Notes under the pieces: generated by a model
Seen by the model: only the letters and a program-made list of their open reading frames with translations
The model's database searches: none
Told to the model about the DNA's origin: nothing
Translations under genes and position numbers: made by a program
Part shown: one piece after another, positions 9,276-17,211 of the stretch
Layout of the letters: every line of letters begins with the position of its first letter
How positions within the stretch are numbered: position 1 is the first letter of the stretch
NCBI RefSeq assembly: GCF_026262505.1
Contig: NC_067203.1
Span: forward strand, 17,124,392 to 17,188,391
DNA from: Trichomonas vaginalis G3
Lineage: Eukaryota > Parabasalia > Trichomonadida > Trichomonadidae
Reading direction: 5' to 3'
DNA length: 64,000 nucleotides

Positions 9276-10628
9276 ATGTCAAGTCGCCAAATCAAATGGC
9301 TTCGTGAGCAAATGAATAAAAATAAGAAACCACAGCAAGAAGTAGAAGTTGATGATACCCCAATTGAGAACGACAATGATGATGCCATCGATTTTTCTTT
9401 ATTGGCCGATGAAGAAGAAGATGCTGTAGCGCCCCCTCCACCAGCACCTGTTCCAAAAGCTGCTCCAGTACCACCTCCTGCCAATAAGAAAGGAAAATCA
9501 AAAGGAAAAAAGGCAGAAATAGATGAAGATGCCGAATTTGAAGCATTAGCACTTGAAATGGAGAAGAAAAAGTCAGAAGCAAAGTCTCAAGCACAACCAC
9601 AGGAAAAAGGATTCCCAATTAACTCGTTAAATTTCGCAAAAGAATTAAAGACAATTCTTAAGACAAATTCATACGATGAGTACCTGAAAATACCAAAAGC
9701 AGCCGCCTCTAACAGATTCATTGGAAAGAAGAAGTCTTGGCCATCTCCTTTCCCTCAATTTTTCAAGATGAATCAACTCGACGAGTATACATTTACAATT
9801 GATTACACAGATGATGCACAACAGCAGGTATCTGTATTCAACGCATTCAAGAGGATGGATGATGCGCAAAGCATTTTCGAAATGGGATTACAGTTTCCTT
9901 TCTCTCCTTTGACAATTCCTGTTATGTGCGGACAACAACTATTCAACAGAGAATTCGATAGAGCTACAGAAACCTGTCTTCGTGGGTTTTATGTGCTTCA
10001 ACAATCTCTTCCTCCAAATTTCGACCCATTAAAGTCAAAAATAGTTCAGTTGCAAGCTTACGATGAGTTTTTGAACCTTATTCGTTTCCTTGCTCAGTTC
10101 ACTTTTCGAAGGTGTTGCTTTGAGACATCAACAACACTTTGGAAGTTCGGAATTTACATTACAAATGGTCAAGCTAAAGATTTCATGCTTCTTGCCCCTG
10201 TTTCAGCCCTCTATGCAAAAGACCTTGATTTCATTAATGAAATTTTGAATGGAAACAATGATTGGCGTGGTGTTCCAGCTAACTATATCCCGGATTGGTC
10301 ATTATGTCAGGCATTACTCGCTCTTCCTGATGATATTTTACCGTTATCCAAAGAATTTGCTCGTTGGCCATATATTTTCAAAGACATAGCTGTGATTGGA
10401 GATATGGAACCAACACCATTCATGGAATCTCTTGGAACAATCTTCAGAAGACGTGTAAAGAAGTATCTCGAAGGAAAAGACGAAATTCTTCAAACTGCAG
10501 CCATGCTCGCACAAGATATGGATGAAACAGACAGTCAATCACTCGCTTTGAGCTATTGGTGCGATGTTCAAGTCGATGATATCTTCCTTGGAGGTTTCGA
10601 TGAAGAAATGGTTCTCCCAACTGGATAA
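9276..10628 (+). CDS. TCF25: TCF25 / Nulp1 / Rqc1-like protein
   Basis: 450 residues. The N-terminal ~120 residues are acidic, Pro- and Lys-rich and probably disordered (DFSLLADEEEDAVAPPPP, then KKGKSKGKKAEIDEDAEFEAL), as in TCF25. Residues ~155-430 match the TCF25 domain in layout: KSWPSPFPQFFKMNQ, then helices like a TPR solenoid (MCGQQLFNREFDRATETCL, YDEFLNLIRFLAQFTFRRCCFETSTTLWKFGIYI, and DWSLCQALLALPDD). In yeast and animals this protein (Rqc1/TCF25) is part of the ribosome quality-control complex with Listerin and NEMF. An initiator-like TCATT lies 10 bases before the start. A 281-bp piece of this gene (9,957-10,237) is repeated at 43,572-43,852. Confidence 0.75.
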   Translation: MSSRQIKWLREQMNKNKKPQQEVEVDDTPIENDNDDAIDFSLLADEEEDAVAPPPPAPVPKAAPVPPPANKKGKSKGKKAEIDEDAEFEALALEMEKKKSEAKSQAQPQEKGFPINSLNFAKELKTILKTNSYDEYLKIPKAAASNRFIGKKKSWPSPFPQFFKMNQLDEYTFTIDYTDDAQQQVSVFNAFKRMDDAQSIFEMGLQFPFSPLTIPVMCGQQLFNREFDRATETCLRGFYVLQQSLPPNFDPLKSKIVQLQAYDEFLNLIRFLAQFTFRRCCFETSTTLWKFGIYITNGQAKDFMLLAPVSALYAKDLDFINEILNGNNDWRGVPANYIPDWSLCQALLALPDDILPLSKEFARWPYIFKDIAVIGDMEPTPFMESLGTIFRRRVKKYLEGKDEILQTAAMLAQDMDETDSQSLALSYWCDVQVDDIFLGGFDEEMVLPTG

Positions 10629-10704
10629 TTTGTATTTTTCTATCTTATTTTTTATTTTTATTTATAAATAGAGTTGATTTAAAGTAATTTTTTTTTAATT
10701 CCAT

Positions 10705-11516
10705 CAAAATATTAGAGACAGACGTGAAGAATAAATTCATTTTCCTACGTAAAGCCTCCCTATCGTTTTTCTGCTTCAATATTAAGTGAATCTTTATCAA
10801 AAAATTGAATCAGAGACTATAAAAGGAAAAGTGTGTTAAACGTATAAAACTATTTTCAGAATTTGCTACAGAACTCGAAATTAGGTCGAAGAATGATGCT
10901 GAAATACAAGTTGAAATCACAGATGGTCTTTCAACAACAAATTGTACGATTAGAACTCTTTACTACCCTACTGCACAAGTCAATAACATGACACTATCCA
11001 AAGCCTTCTCGGCGCCCGACTCTGTTGAAGTTGCTTCGTATATGATTCGATCATCAATTGTCAAAGAGATGCTTGTACTTCCTGATGCAACGACTAAGAA
11101 TACTGTTCCAATAAAGATGGTCATAGATGCTGTTGCCCAGCTTTTCGATGTCAAAATGGAAGGAGGCTTCGGAACAGTCAGATCTACAATGGAATTCGGC
11201 CTTCTCATGGCCCAAAGACCGAAATTCGATCTCTGTGAACCATTTGAAGCATGTTACCCTATATCCTCGCTTGTTCCTGTCTTGAAAGCAATGACTTTAT
11301 CCTCTGAAACGAGTTTCAGGTTTAAAGGCAACGGAATGCTCTCAATTCAACAACCTATATCTAACCAGTCTGCTGGATCCGTCGAAACTGTCGTCGAATT
11401 CATATTGCAACCTCTTGAAGATAATGTTAAAAAATAATTTTTACAAAAATGGATTATTACTATTAATCTGTTTTTTGGATTTATATCAAATTGTTAGAGA
11501 CAGACATGAATAATAT
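10705..11516 (+). repeat. Pair of ~31-bp direct repeats bracketing the RAD1 fragment
   Basis: ATTAGAGACAGACGTGAAGA (within 10,705-10,735) and TTAGAGACAGACATGAATAA (within 11,486-11,516) are clearly related. They sit on both sides of the RAD1-like fragment, the right one directly against the Polinton. The 10,629-10,834 stretch holds nothing else I can support. The pair could be remnants of insertion of the fragment or an older local duplication. Confidence 0.4.
10835..11437 (+). pseudogene. RAD1-like checkpoint clamp gene, 5'-truncated fragment
   Basis: An open frame from the ATG at 10,988 gives 149 residues. The same frame is readable back to about 10,835 without an ATG (KRIKLFSEFATELEIRSK). 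The protein resembles the C-terminal two thirds of RAD1, the PCNA-like subunit of the 9-1-1 clamp, including FRFKGNGMLSIQQPI and VVEFILQPLED, which match RAD1's terminal 'gfLSlQymi...vey...P.e'. The N-terminal clamp half is absent and the upstream sequence is unrelated with stops, so it is unlikely to work. The copy at 38,352-38,942 differs at only two bases that I can see, so the duplication is recent. A Polinton begins ~80 bp downstream. Confidence 0.75.
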
Positions 11517-11518
11517 AA
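11513..11518 (+). repeat. Left 6-bp target-site duplication (ATATAA)
   Basis: ATATAA here and at 35,933-35,938 directly border the A/T tracts at the ends of the Polinton. Six base pairs is the usual Polinton target duplication. The adjoining A run makes the exact boundary uncertain by a base or two. Confidence 0.7.
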
Positions 11519-11593
11519 AAAAAAAAAAAAAAAAAAAAAGGCATTGGGGCTTCCAGGGCTGCGCCCCTCTAGCCCCTGAAGATGTTTAGTATA
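11519..11593 (+). repeat. Polinton left terminal inverted repeat
   Basis: A 21-base A tract followed by 54 bp beginning GGCATTGGGGCTTCCAGG and ending GATGTTTAGTATA. It pairs with 35,863-35,932. The two differ mainly in a short GC-rich centre: GCTGCGCC here, GCACTTCGTGCC (reverse-complemented) at the right. Confidence 0.85.
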
Positions 11594-11626
11594 CAATGAA
11601 GTCTAAAATGAGGTTTTTGTGGGTGA

Positions 11627-11667
11627 AGGGGGCTTCCCAGGCACTTCGTGCCTTCTAGCCCTAAAAA
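11627..11667 (+). repeat. Internal TIR-like repeat with GGCACTTCGTGCC palindrome
   Basis: A second, imperfect copy of the terminus core (GGGGGCTTCCCAGG ... CTTCTAGCCCT) lies ~85 bp inside the left end. Its palindromic centre, GGCACTTCGTGCC, matches the right terminus better than the left terminus does. It may be a protein-binding site near the end or a trace of terminus conversion. Confidence 0.6.
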
Positions 11668-11722
11668 TTTTTGAAAGTCGTTGTCGTTGACTTTTCGGTA
11701 GAGGACTCAAAATAGTATAACT

Positions 11723-11821
11723 ATGTCCGGACAAGTAAGGGTCTATCGTCGCTACAGAAAAGTTACGGGCGTTCCAAGAAAGTATACTTTGAGAAGCCTT
11801 TTCTGTCACTTTTTCAGGTAA
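11723..11821 (+). CDS. Very small basic peptide (32 aa), putative
   Basis: ATG to TAA, 32 residues, about one third Arg or Lys (MSGQVRVYRRYRKVTG, then VPRKYTLRS). The sequence before the ATG, AAAATAGTATAACT, resembles the AT-rich pre-ATG words of other genes in the element. Small Arg-rich core peptides condense DNA in adenoviruses, distant relatives of Polintons; a similar role here is inference only. It may equally be a chance frame in the subterminal region. Confidence 0.3.
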   Translation: MSGQVRVYRRYRKVTGVPRKYTLRSLFCHFFR

Positions 11822-11846
11822 AAACATTTTTATTATTGTATATAAA

Positions 11847-12665
11847 ATGAATTTTACAAAACCACCGTTACCCTTCTTTGGAAATAAGAGTAGATGTAAA
11901 GATATTCTATTGAGAGAACTTAAGAAACTACCGAATGGTCTAACATTTGTAGATTTGTTCGGTGGAAGTTTCTATATATCCCATCTGTGCCATACCGTAT
12001 TCCCAAACTCAAAGATTATATGCAATGACTTCGACAACTATATGAACCGTCTCAAACATATACCAGACACAAACAAAATATTGAGTGAGTTGAAAGAAAA
12101 GATACCTATAGGTAAGATGGAACGTATACCATTAGATAAGAAAAATACTGTCAGAGAGGTTTTGAAAAAGGCAGAGTATATTGACTGGGATAGTATATCT
12201 TCTAGACTTTTATATAGTGGTTCTATAAGAGTTCATGACATTGAAACACTTATGTCAAACGTTTTATATCTTAACTATACAAAGGTTTTCAAAGAGAACA
12301 TAGAAAAATATACTGAGGGTATAGAGTTTGTGAGATGTCATTGGACAGAGTTGTATGAAAAATTTAAAGACAAGGAAAATGTTTTCTTTATAGTAGACCC
12401 ACCGTTCTATAACACATACGATTTTCAATACCAAGTAGACTGGACTTTGAGAGACTCTTTAGAAACTTTAGACGTTTTACATAACCATCCATGCTTTTAC
12501 TTTACATCCGATAAAAGTGGTTTGGAAAGTGTCATGAGATGGTTAGAGGACATACATGACTATGAGTATAGATATGATAAGATAGAATATGAGAGAGGTC
12601 CTATAAACCGGAAAAAGTGTCATAACAAAGAAATTTTATTGGTAAGTAAATGTGGTTTGAAATAG
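11847..12665 (+). CDS. D12-class (Dam-like) adenine-N6 DNA methyltransferase
   Basis: 272 residues, close to the usual Dam size. Near the N-terminus is PLPFFGNKSRCKDILLREL, the SAM-binding motif of Dam-type enzymes (usually 'kwaGgK'), followed by FVDLFGGSFYIS (motif I region). Around residue 187, FFIVDPPFYNTYDF gives the DPPF/DPPY catalytic motif. No restriction nuclease gene sits next to it, so it looks like an orphan methyltransferase. Known background: Trichomonas vaginalis carries N6-methyladenine and its methyltransferases have been linked to Maverick origins. Expected substrate is adenine in DNA of the element or the host. The start follows TTTTTATTATTGTATATAAA. Confidence 0.85.
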   Translation: MNFTKPPLPFFGNKSRCKDILLRELKKLPNGLTFVDLFGGSFYISHLCHTVFPNSKIICNDFDNYMNRLKHIPDTNKILSELKEKIPIGKMERIPLDKKNTVREVLKKAEYIDWDSISSRLLYSGSIRVHDIETLMSNVLYLNYTKVFKENIEKYTEGIEFVRCHWTELYEKFKDKENVFFIVDPPFYNTYDFQYQVDWTLRDSLETLDVLHNHPCFYFTSDKSGLESVMRWLEDIHDYEYRYDKIEYERGPINRKKCHNKEILLVSKCGLK

Positions 12666-12781
12666 GACTACTTGTTTTAGGTTTTTTCCATTGTGTCATT
12701 TACTTATTTGACGTGGCAGAGAAGTACAGAGAATATGAAGATGAACCAATGCCTGCAAATGTTCGGCATATGTACTCGTAA
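12650..12781 (+). CDS. Small single-pass membrane protein (43 aa), putative
   Basis: A 43-codon frame overlapping the last 16 bp of the methyltransferase gene in another frame. It has a hydrophobic segment, IGLLVLGFFHCVIYLF, right after the start, then a charged tail (DVAEKYREYEDEP). It fills the gap to the next gene almost exactly. The N-terminal hydrophobic stretch suggests a membrane-anchored small protein. There is no homology evidence. Confidence 0.4.
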   Translation: MWFEIGLLVLGFFHCVIYLFDVAEKYREYEDEPMPANVRHMYS

Positions 12782-12804
12782 GAGATATTTTTATCTAATA
12801 TTAA

Positions 12805-13167
12805 ATGGACGCACAGAACTTAGCGAATGCACAGCAACCCGGACAACCAAACCCAGAGAATATTCCAAATGAAGTTAGAATACAAACTGCAATGGCAAAC
12901 TATGGTCAAGTGCCAACAGATGTACAAATGCAAACTGCCATGTCAAATGACGCTGCGTTAGGCTTACCACCATGGTATGCAAATATGAGATGGAAAGAGT
13001 TTTATACAAACCCTGAAGTGGGATATAAACAACTCTATGCAGATGACGCGAACACAGGAGTTGACCCAGAGTATGTTTTCTACCAGAGGAGAAATAGAAT
13101 GTATGAGCTCCAGTTAAAGAATGCAATGGAACTCAGAAGGAAACGTAAGAGACTAGGCGGACATTAG
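12805..13167 (+). CDS. Hypothetical Polinton protein, 120 aa
   Basis: Not recognised. It contains an internal ~17-residue repeat (EVRIQTAMANYGQVPTD, then DVQMQTAMSNDAALG), an acidic and aromatic middle and a very basic C-terminus (ELRRKRKRLGG). A basic tail in a small protein of a virus-like element fits a DNA- or virion-associated role, but that is inference. The start follows TTTTTATCTAATATTAA, the element's usual pre-ATG word. Confidence 0.6.
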   Translation: MDAQNLANAQQPGQPNPENIPNEVRIQTAMANYGQVPTDVQMQTAMSNDAALGLPPWYANMRWKEFYTNPEVGYKQLYADDANTGVDPEYVFYQRRNRMYELQLKNAMELRRKRKRLGGH

Positions 13168-13185
13168 ATTTTTACATATAGTAAA

Positions 13186-13428
13186 ATGGGTTTCTTTGGA
13201 AGAATAGGAAACTTCTTTCGAAATGTTGGAAGAGGTATATGGAATGGAATAAAATCTGTCGGAAGAGGAATTTGGAACGGTGTCAAAAATATTGGTAAAA
13301 GAGTAGGTCAGTTCGTTGGTATTATACCTAAAGACCCTGAACCAGAAGAACAAGCTCCTGTTATACAACAGCCTGAACCTGCACCACAGTCAAGTTGGCA
13401 ACCAAATCCAACACCTCAACCGTATTAA
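13186..13428 (+). CDS. Small Gly-rich amphipathic protein (80 aa), possible minor virion protein
   Basis: Residues 1-45 are two near-repeats of an amphipathic Gly/Trp/Lys motif (FFRNVGRGIWNGIKSVGRG, then IWNGVKNIGKRVGQF). A Pro/Gln-rich tail follows. Such segments resemble membrane-active peptides of non-enveloped virion proteins (compare the N-terminal amphipathic helix of adenovirus pVI); this is only a physical analogy. It belongs to the plus-strand cluster behind the methyltransferase, 18 bp after the previous gene. Confidence 0.6.
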   Translation: MGFFGRIGNFFRNVGRGIWNGIKSVGRGIWNGVKNIGKRVGQFVGIIPKDPEPEEQAPVIQQPEPAPQSSWQPNPTPQPY

Positions 13429-13430
13429 AA

Positions 13431-14279
13431 TTATATTTTTACCGTTCGATAGTAGTTGTATATGAGACTAAGTTCTAAGTAAAACGCATGGTATAATGGA
13501 ACTATTCTCTTTCTTCCATCTGTTGTAAACCATACTTGAAAGTCTGAAATACTTCCACTCGGTGGTTCATATAGCTTTGTAGGTTTTTCGTAAAAGTCAT
13601 TTGCCAAGCATAAAAAAGAGTTTTGTGCACCAGAAAATGAAGCATGAACTATAATAGCATCTGAGTCGAAAACATTTTCATATGTTCCATTAGGGTTTTC
13701 GACTTCATAAAAGTTCGGGTGTACTGGATATTCTGCAGGCTGATTTAACATCCTCAAAAATCTATACCATGCCAAGTTGTTATATTTTGTAGAAATATAA
13801 ACGTTTTCTCCAAGGTCTTCTATTCTATTGATTTTAACAGTTGCATTTTTCCTGTCATATAAAATATCGAGATGGTACTCTCCTTCGTCAATGTTGTACT
13901 GTTTTGCATATTCGAGATAGATATCGTTTATTTTTTCTTGAAAAGCTTGAAGAGTTGTTTCTAAGTTTACAAGCAAATTCACTTGTAAAAGTTTTCCCTG
14001 TTCAAATTTCTCATACGTACGTTTTTCTTTGTTATAGTATCGAACTTCAAAACCGACCGTAAATGGGAAACCATGTATGGCTTCTGAAATGAACTTCATT
14101 CTACGAAAGCCAACAGCTTTTGTGACAGATGGGTCTCTTAGCCATCTTAACGGGTAGTCAAAACGATAGCCTTCATGCTTTACGGTCTCTGTCTCAAACT
14201 TTTGACCGACATTCGTAAAAAGTTCATCTAATGGTTTAGTTGTAGCAACTCTTGAATTTTCTTTTTCTATTGAAAGCAT
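13431..14279 (-). CDS. Hypothetical Polinton protein, 282 aa (beta-rich)
   Basis: Not recognised by family. Composition and alternating strands (FPFTVGFEVRYYNKEKR, ENVYISTKYNN, DFQVWFTTDGRKRIV) suggest a beta-rich structural protein, for example a minor capsid or spike component. A related but broken copy lies at 20,725-21,590, sharing TKPLDELFTNVG/TKPLDYIFTNAG and YRFDYPLRWL/YRFDYPIRWL. It is divergent from the tail-fibre-like gene with only 18 bp between the start codons. Confidence 0.6.
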   Translation of the reverse strand: MLSIEKENSRVATTKPLDELFTNVGQKFETETVKHEGYRFDYPLRWLRDPSVTKAVGFRRMKFISEAIHGFPFTVGFEVRYYNKEKRTYEKFEQGKLLQVNLLVNLETTLQAFQEKINDIYLEYAKQYNIDEGEYHLDILYDRKNATVKINRIEDLGENVYISTKYNNLAWYRFLRMLNQPAEYPVHPNFYEVENPNGTYENVFDSDAIIVHASFSGAQNSFLCLANDFYEKPTKLYEPPSGSISDFQVWFTTDGRKRIVPLYHAFYLELSLIYNYYRTVKI

Positions 14280-14297
14280 ATTTTATCTAGAATAAAA
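14280..14297. promoter_or_regulatory. 18-bp bidirectional start region
   Basis: The whole spacer between two divergent ATGs contains TTTTATCTAGAATAAAA, a near-palindrome. Comparable spacers occur at 16,544-16,559 (TTTTTATCCTATAAGAA) and 30,497-30,514 (TTTTACTTAGAATAAAAA). I infer a compact promoter or initiator serving both genes. Confidence 0.5.
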
Positions 14298-15587
14298 ATG
14301 TCGAAAGAAACAGCGTCTATGAGAGAAATACAACACAACCGACAACTCATTGTGCAAGCTCTAAATAAGAACACAACAAACTTTTCAAACTATTCTAAGA
14401 TATCTGAGTCATTGAAAGAAGGAAACTTAAAACTGACATTAAACCCAATGACAGATGAGTTTCTGTTTCAAGACAATAGGAACCATACTGTCTGTATAAA
14501 TCCAACAAAAGGAACTTTAAACGAGAAACCTATAAAAGAACTTCTTTTGAAAGCAGATGTTGACAACAAAGCTGACAAAGAGTATGTCATTGAAAAAGTT
14601 CAAGAAGAACATGACAGAGCAGATGCAACATATGCAACAAAAGCAGATGTTGAAAAGAAAGCGGATAAAACATATGTTAACGATGAGTTAGCACGTGTGG
14701 CTAGTGCATTAGATAAGAAGGCAGATAAGGAATATGTGGATGAAAAAGATGAAGAAATTAAAGAAAGGGTTGAATGGTACCATGAACGGACATCAAAGAT
14801 TTTAAAATCTAAAGCCGATACAGGATGGGTTTCAGGGTGTTTAGACCTTAAAGCCGACAAAGAAACTGTAGATATGTTGGCACAAACGGTTTCAAGTCAT
14901 ACCAGAGGTTTAATGGAAGATGGACAACAGTTGAAAGAGCTTGAGAAAGGTGTTACAGAGTTAAGGAATAAAAAAGCAGACTCGACATGGATAGCTGGAT
15001 ATGTAGATGCAACAAAAGAGTATATTTTCGCATGGACAGAAGGAACATACCCACAAAAACATCATACACATAGCATCTCTGACGTAAATGAACTTCAAGA
15101 AAAGTTAGATAAGAAAGCTGACAAAACAGAGCTTCAAACATTAAAGACTGAAATACTTCAAACAGTATATCCTATAGGTTCTATTTATACGTCAATGAAC
15201 TCTACCAAACCAGAAGTAGTACTTGGTCTCGGAACTTGGACTCAAATAGTCGACAGGTTTTTGTATTGTGCAAACTCTTCAAAGGAAACAGGTGGAAGTA
15301 AAACGATTTCAGGTGAAAACCTACCTGCACACAGTCACTACATAAATTTAACTACAGCTGAAGCAGGTTGGCATAAGCATAGATATTGGGATTGGACAGG
15401 AATGACAAAAGGTAAAGGATATGATGTTAAAGACGACGTTAAGTTTGCTATAAATTGTTACTGGAGTAACACTGAGGGAGGAGGAAGCCATACACATCGC
15501 ATTACAGGATATGCAGAAACAACGGGACAAAGTAAAGACTACATGCCACCTTACATGACAGTTTACGCATGGTATAGAATTGCTTAG
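14298..15587 (+). CDS. Tail-fibre-like trimeric coiled-coil protein with phage collar-type C-terminus
   Basis: 429 residues. From about residue 85 to 290 there are repeated 'KADKEYVxEK / KADKTYVNDE' units, the pattern of trimeric coiled-coil phage fibres. The C-terminal ~140 residues match a phage tail-fibre tip or collar layout: VYPIGSIYTSMNSTKPE, GLGTWTQIVDRFLY, HSH and HKH clusters, and the terminal MPPYMTVYAWYRIA. In phages such tips bind receptors and the His clusters may bind metal. In a Polinton the protein could be a vertex fibre; that is inference. It ends four bases into the convergent integrase gene. Confidence 0.75.
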   Translation: MSKETASMREIQHNRQLIVQALNKNTTNFSNYSKISESLKEGNLKLTLNPMTDEFLFQDNRNHTVCINPTKGTLNEKPIKELLLKADVDNKADKEYVIEKVQEEHDRADATYATKADVEKKADKTYVNDELARVASALDKKADKEYVDEKDEEIKERVEWYHERTSKILKSKADTGWVSGCLDLKADKETVDMLAQTVSSHTRGLMEDGQQLKELEKGVTELRNKKADSTWIAGYVDATKEYIFAWTEGTYPQKHHTHSISDVNELQEKLDKKADKTELQTLKTEILQTVYPIGSIYTSMNSTKPEVVLGLGTWTQIVDRFLYCANSSKETGGSKTISGENLPAHSHYINLTTAEAGWHKHRYWDWTGMTKGKGYDVKDDVKFAINCYWSNTEGGGSHTHRITGYAETTGQSKDYMPPYMTVYAWYRIA

Positions 15588-16543
15588 TCGTCATTTTCAA
15601 CTTCTTTAGCATATTCGTCAGGAGTTGTCTTATATTTGTTAGGAACTGTCTTTGAAAGTATACCACCTTGAACCTTAACAAGTTTGAAACGAGGTCTGAC
15701 AATAGTCGTTTTATCTTCTGCTTGCAGTCTGTACATTTTGCCATGTTTGCCTAAAACTTCATAATATTCTCTTGTATACTTTCTTCTATTTTTACGAACA
15801 CGAATGTGAGTACCTGTCGGGTACTTGTTGTTGTCATAGTCAATAGTATTTTCATATGGGTCGCGTTTAGGTATTTCTATTTTTACTTTGTCACCTTTCT
15901 GAAGTTTGAAGCCTGGCATTCTTTCTTGTTTGTCTCTTTTGACTAAACTATTAAATATATAGTCTTTCTCTAAGTTGGGGTTGTTTTTCATTTCTTCGGG
16001 GGAGTGGTTTCCCAAACCTTTTTGTTTACGGCTATTGTAAATATTTAAAACTTGTCTCATCTTTGCCATGGAGAAGTGTCTGTACTTGTCGTCATATGAC
16101 ATTTCATCTACCTCACCACCTTGTGGTTGATTTAAGTCTCTTAACATTTTTATACAACCGTCAATGACACCAAGAGCAGAATGGTTTTGGTCGACAATGA
16201 AATATTGGTTTACATTTTTTGAACGCAGATAGTTTTTAATATCATCTGATTTGAAAGAACTTTCATAGTCAGATGTCAGTTTTGTTGGATGGTATTTGTC
16301 AACGAATATTGTCAAAGCAGTTTTCACATCTAAAATATTTTTGGACCATAATGGTATGGCTTCACAGTATCTTGTGTTTTGACCAACAAATATTAGCCAG
16401 TATGGTGGTCCATCTGTTCTAACTCTCGGAATGTTTTCCAAGATATCCATAAACCAAGCATTTGGTGTTGAACTAAAGATTTTTACCATGAGTGCTTTCT
16501 TTGTCGCTTTAGAAACATACGGGTCCTTGTTTGGATTCGTCAT
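15584..16543 (-). CDS. Polinton integrase (retroviral-type, rve family)
   Basis: 319 residues. The RNase-H-like core spans roughly residues 20-170 (WFMDILENIP, LTIFVDKYHPTKLTSDYESSF, FIVDQNHSALGVID), followed by a helical region. A C-terminal SH3-like DNA-binding part comes last (GTHIRVRKNRRKYTREYYEV, YRLQAEDKTTIVRPRFKL), as in Polinton and retrotransposon integrases. Its role in the family is cutting and joining element ends to target DNA, giving a 6-bp duplication, which agrees with the ATATAA flanks. The gene is convergent with the fibre-like gene and divergent from the next gene. Confidence 0.85.
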   Translation of the reverse strand: MTNPNKDPYVSKATKKALMVKIFSSTPNAWFMDILENIPRVRTDGPPYWLIFVGQNTRYCEAIPLWSKNILDVKTALTIFVDKYHPTKLTSDYESSFKSDDIKNYLRSKNVNQYFIVDQNHSALGVIDGCIKMLRDLNQPQGGEVDEMSYDDKYRHFSMAKMRQVLNIYNSRKQKGLGNHSPEEMKNNPNLEKDYIFNSLVKRDKQERMPGFKLQKGDKVKIEIPKRDPYENTIDYDNNKYPTGTHIRVRKNRRKYTREYYEVLGKHGKMYRLQAEDKTTIVRPRFKLVKVQGGILSKTVPNKYKTTPDEYAKEVENDD

Positions 16544-16559
16544 TTTTATCCTATAAGAA
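16544..16559. promoter_or_regulatory. 16-bp bidirectional start region
   Basis: TTTTTATCCTATAAGAA spans the gap between the integrase ATG (minus) and the next ATG (plus), the same arrangement as at 14,280-14,297. Confidence 0.5.
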
Positions 16560-16961
16560 ATGGGTTTATTTGGCGCGTTAGCAGGAGTTGCATCTAGATT
16601 TTTACCCGCAGTGGGAACAATAGCCAGAGGTGCATTTGGAATTGGAAGGAAGATTTTGAGTACTTTAGGTATACTTAAAGAGAAAGCACAACCTATTATA
16701 CAAACTGTACAGAAAGGTTGGGATGTAGCACGAGATGCAACAAATCTTATTCCAAATCCTGAAACAAGAGGAAAAGTTCAAGGATGGATGGACAATGTAG
16801 GAAGACAAGCAGGAAACTACTATAACAAAGCAAATGACTACTATAACCAAGCAGGGCACTATATGGACCAAGGTGAAAGATTCTTTAACAGAGGATATAA
16901 CCATGCACAACAGTGGGTAAACAACAACCAACCTCAACCGCCTCAAACGTGGGGAATGTAA
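16560..16961 (+). CDS. Small amphipathic Polinton protein (133 aa), possible minor virion protein
   Basis: The N-terminal half is hydrophobic and Gly/Ala-rich (MGLFGALAGVASRFLPAVG, then ARGAFGIGRKILSTLGIL). The C-terminal half is Asn/Tyr/Gln-rich, with short repeats of YYNKANDYYNQAGHYMDQG type. It shares the 'MG-F-G' start and Pro/Gln-rich end with the 80-residue protein at 13,186. A virion-internal or membrane-active role is possible; no family recognised. Confidence 0.6.
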   Translation: MGLFGALAGVASRFLPAVGTIARGAFGIGRKILSTLGILKEKAQPIIQTVQKGWDVARDATNLIPNPETRGKVQGWMDNVGRQAGNYYNKANDYYNQAGHYMDQGERFFNRGYNHAQQWVNNNQPQPPQTWGM

Positions 16962-16980
16962 AATTTTTTACTGAGATGAA

Positions 16981-17136
16981 ATGAACAATACAGCATTGAG
17001 ACAAATGGGTTCAAGATGGCTTTGTCGGCTTCCAGCAGTTACACAACCACGTGTTTGTCAAGTTCTTCCTATACCTCAGGAAGTTTTAGACCGACTTAAA
17101 AAACCTAAACAACCAGTTGAAAACAAACCAAACTAA
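16981..17136 (+). CDS. Small hypothetical Polinton protein (51 aa)
   Basis: An ATG-to-TAA frame of 51 residues (RQMGSRWLCRLPAVTQPRV, then VLDRLKKPKQP). The word ATTTTTTACTGAGATGAA just before its ATG is repeated exactly before the next ATG at 17,157. That repeat supports both being real starts. Function unknown. Confidence 0.45.
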   Translation: MNNTALRQMGSRWLCRLPAVTQPRVCQVLPIPQEVLDRLKKPKQPVENKPN

Positions 17137-17211
17137 AATTTTTTACTGAGATGAAATGACCGAAGAAGTTGAAACGGCAGATTTGACACCACAAAAAAAA
17201 GTTCAGAACCA

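Noticed and set aside
10840-10862. CTATTTTCAG before the shared RAD1 block as a 3' splice site
   Set aside because: The right copy reads through this point in frame with RAD1 similarity on both sides (FVKCIKLFSEFATEL), so it is coding, not an intron end. It also lacks the trichomonad branch/3' consensus.
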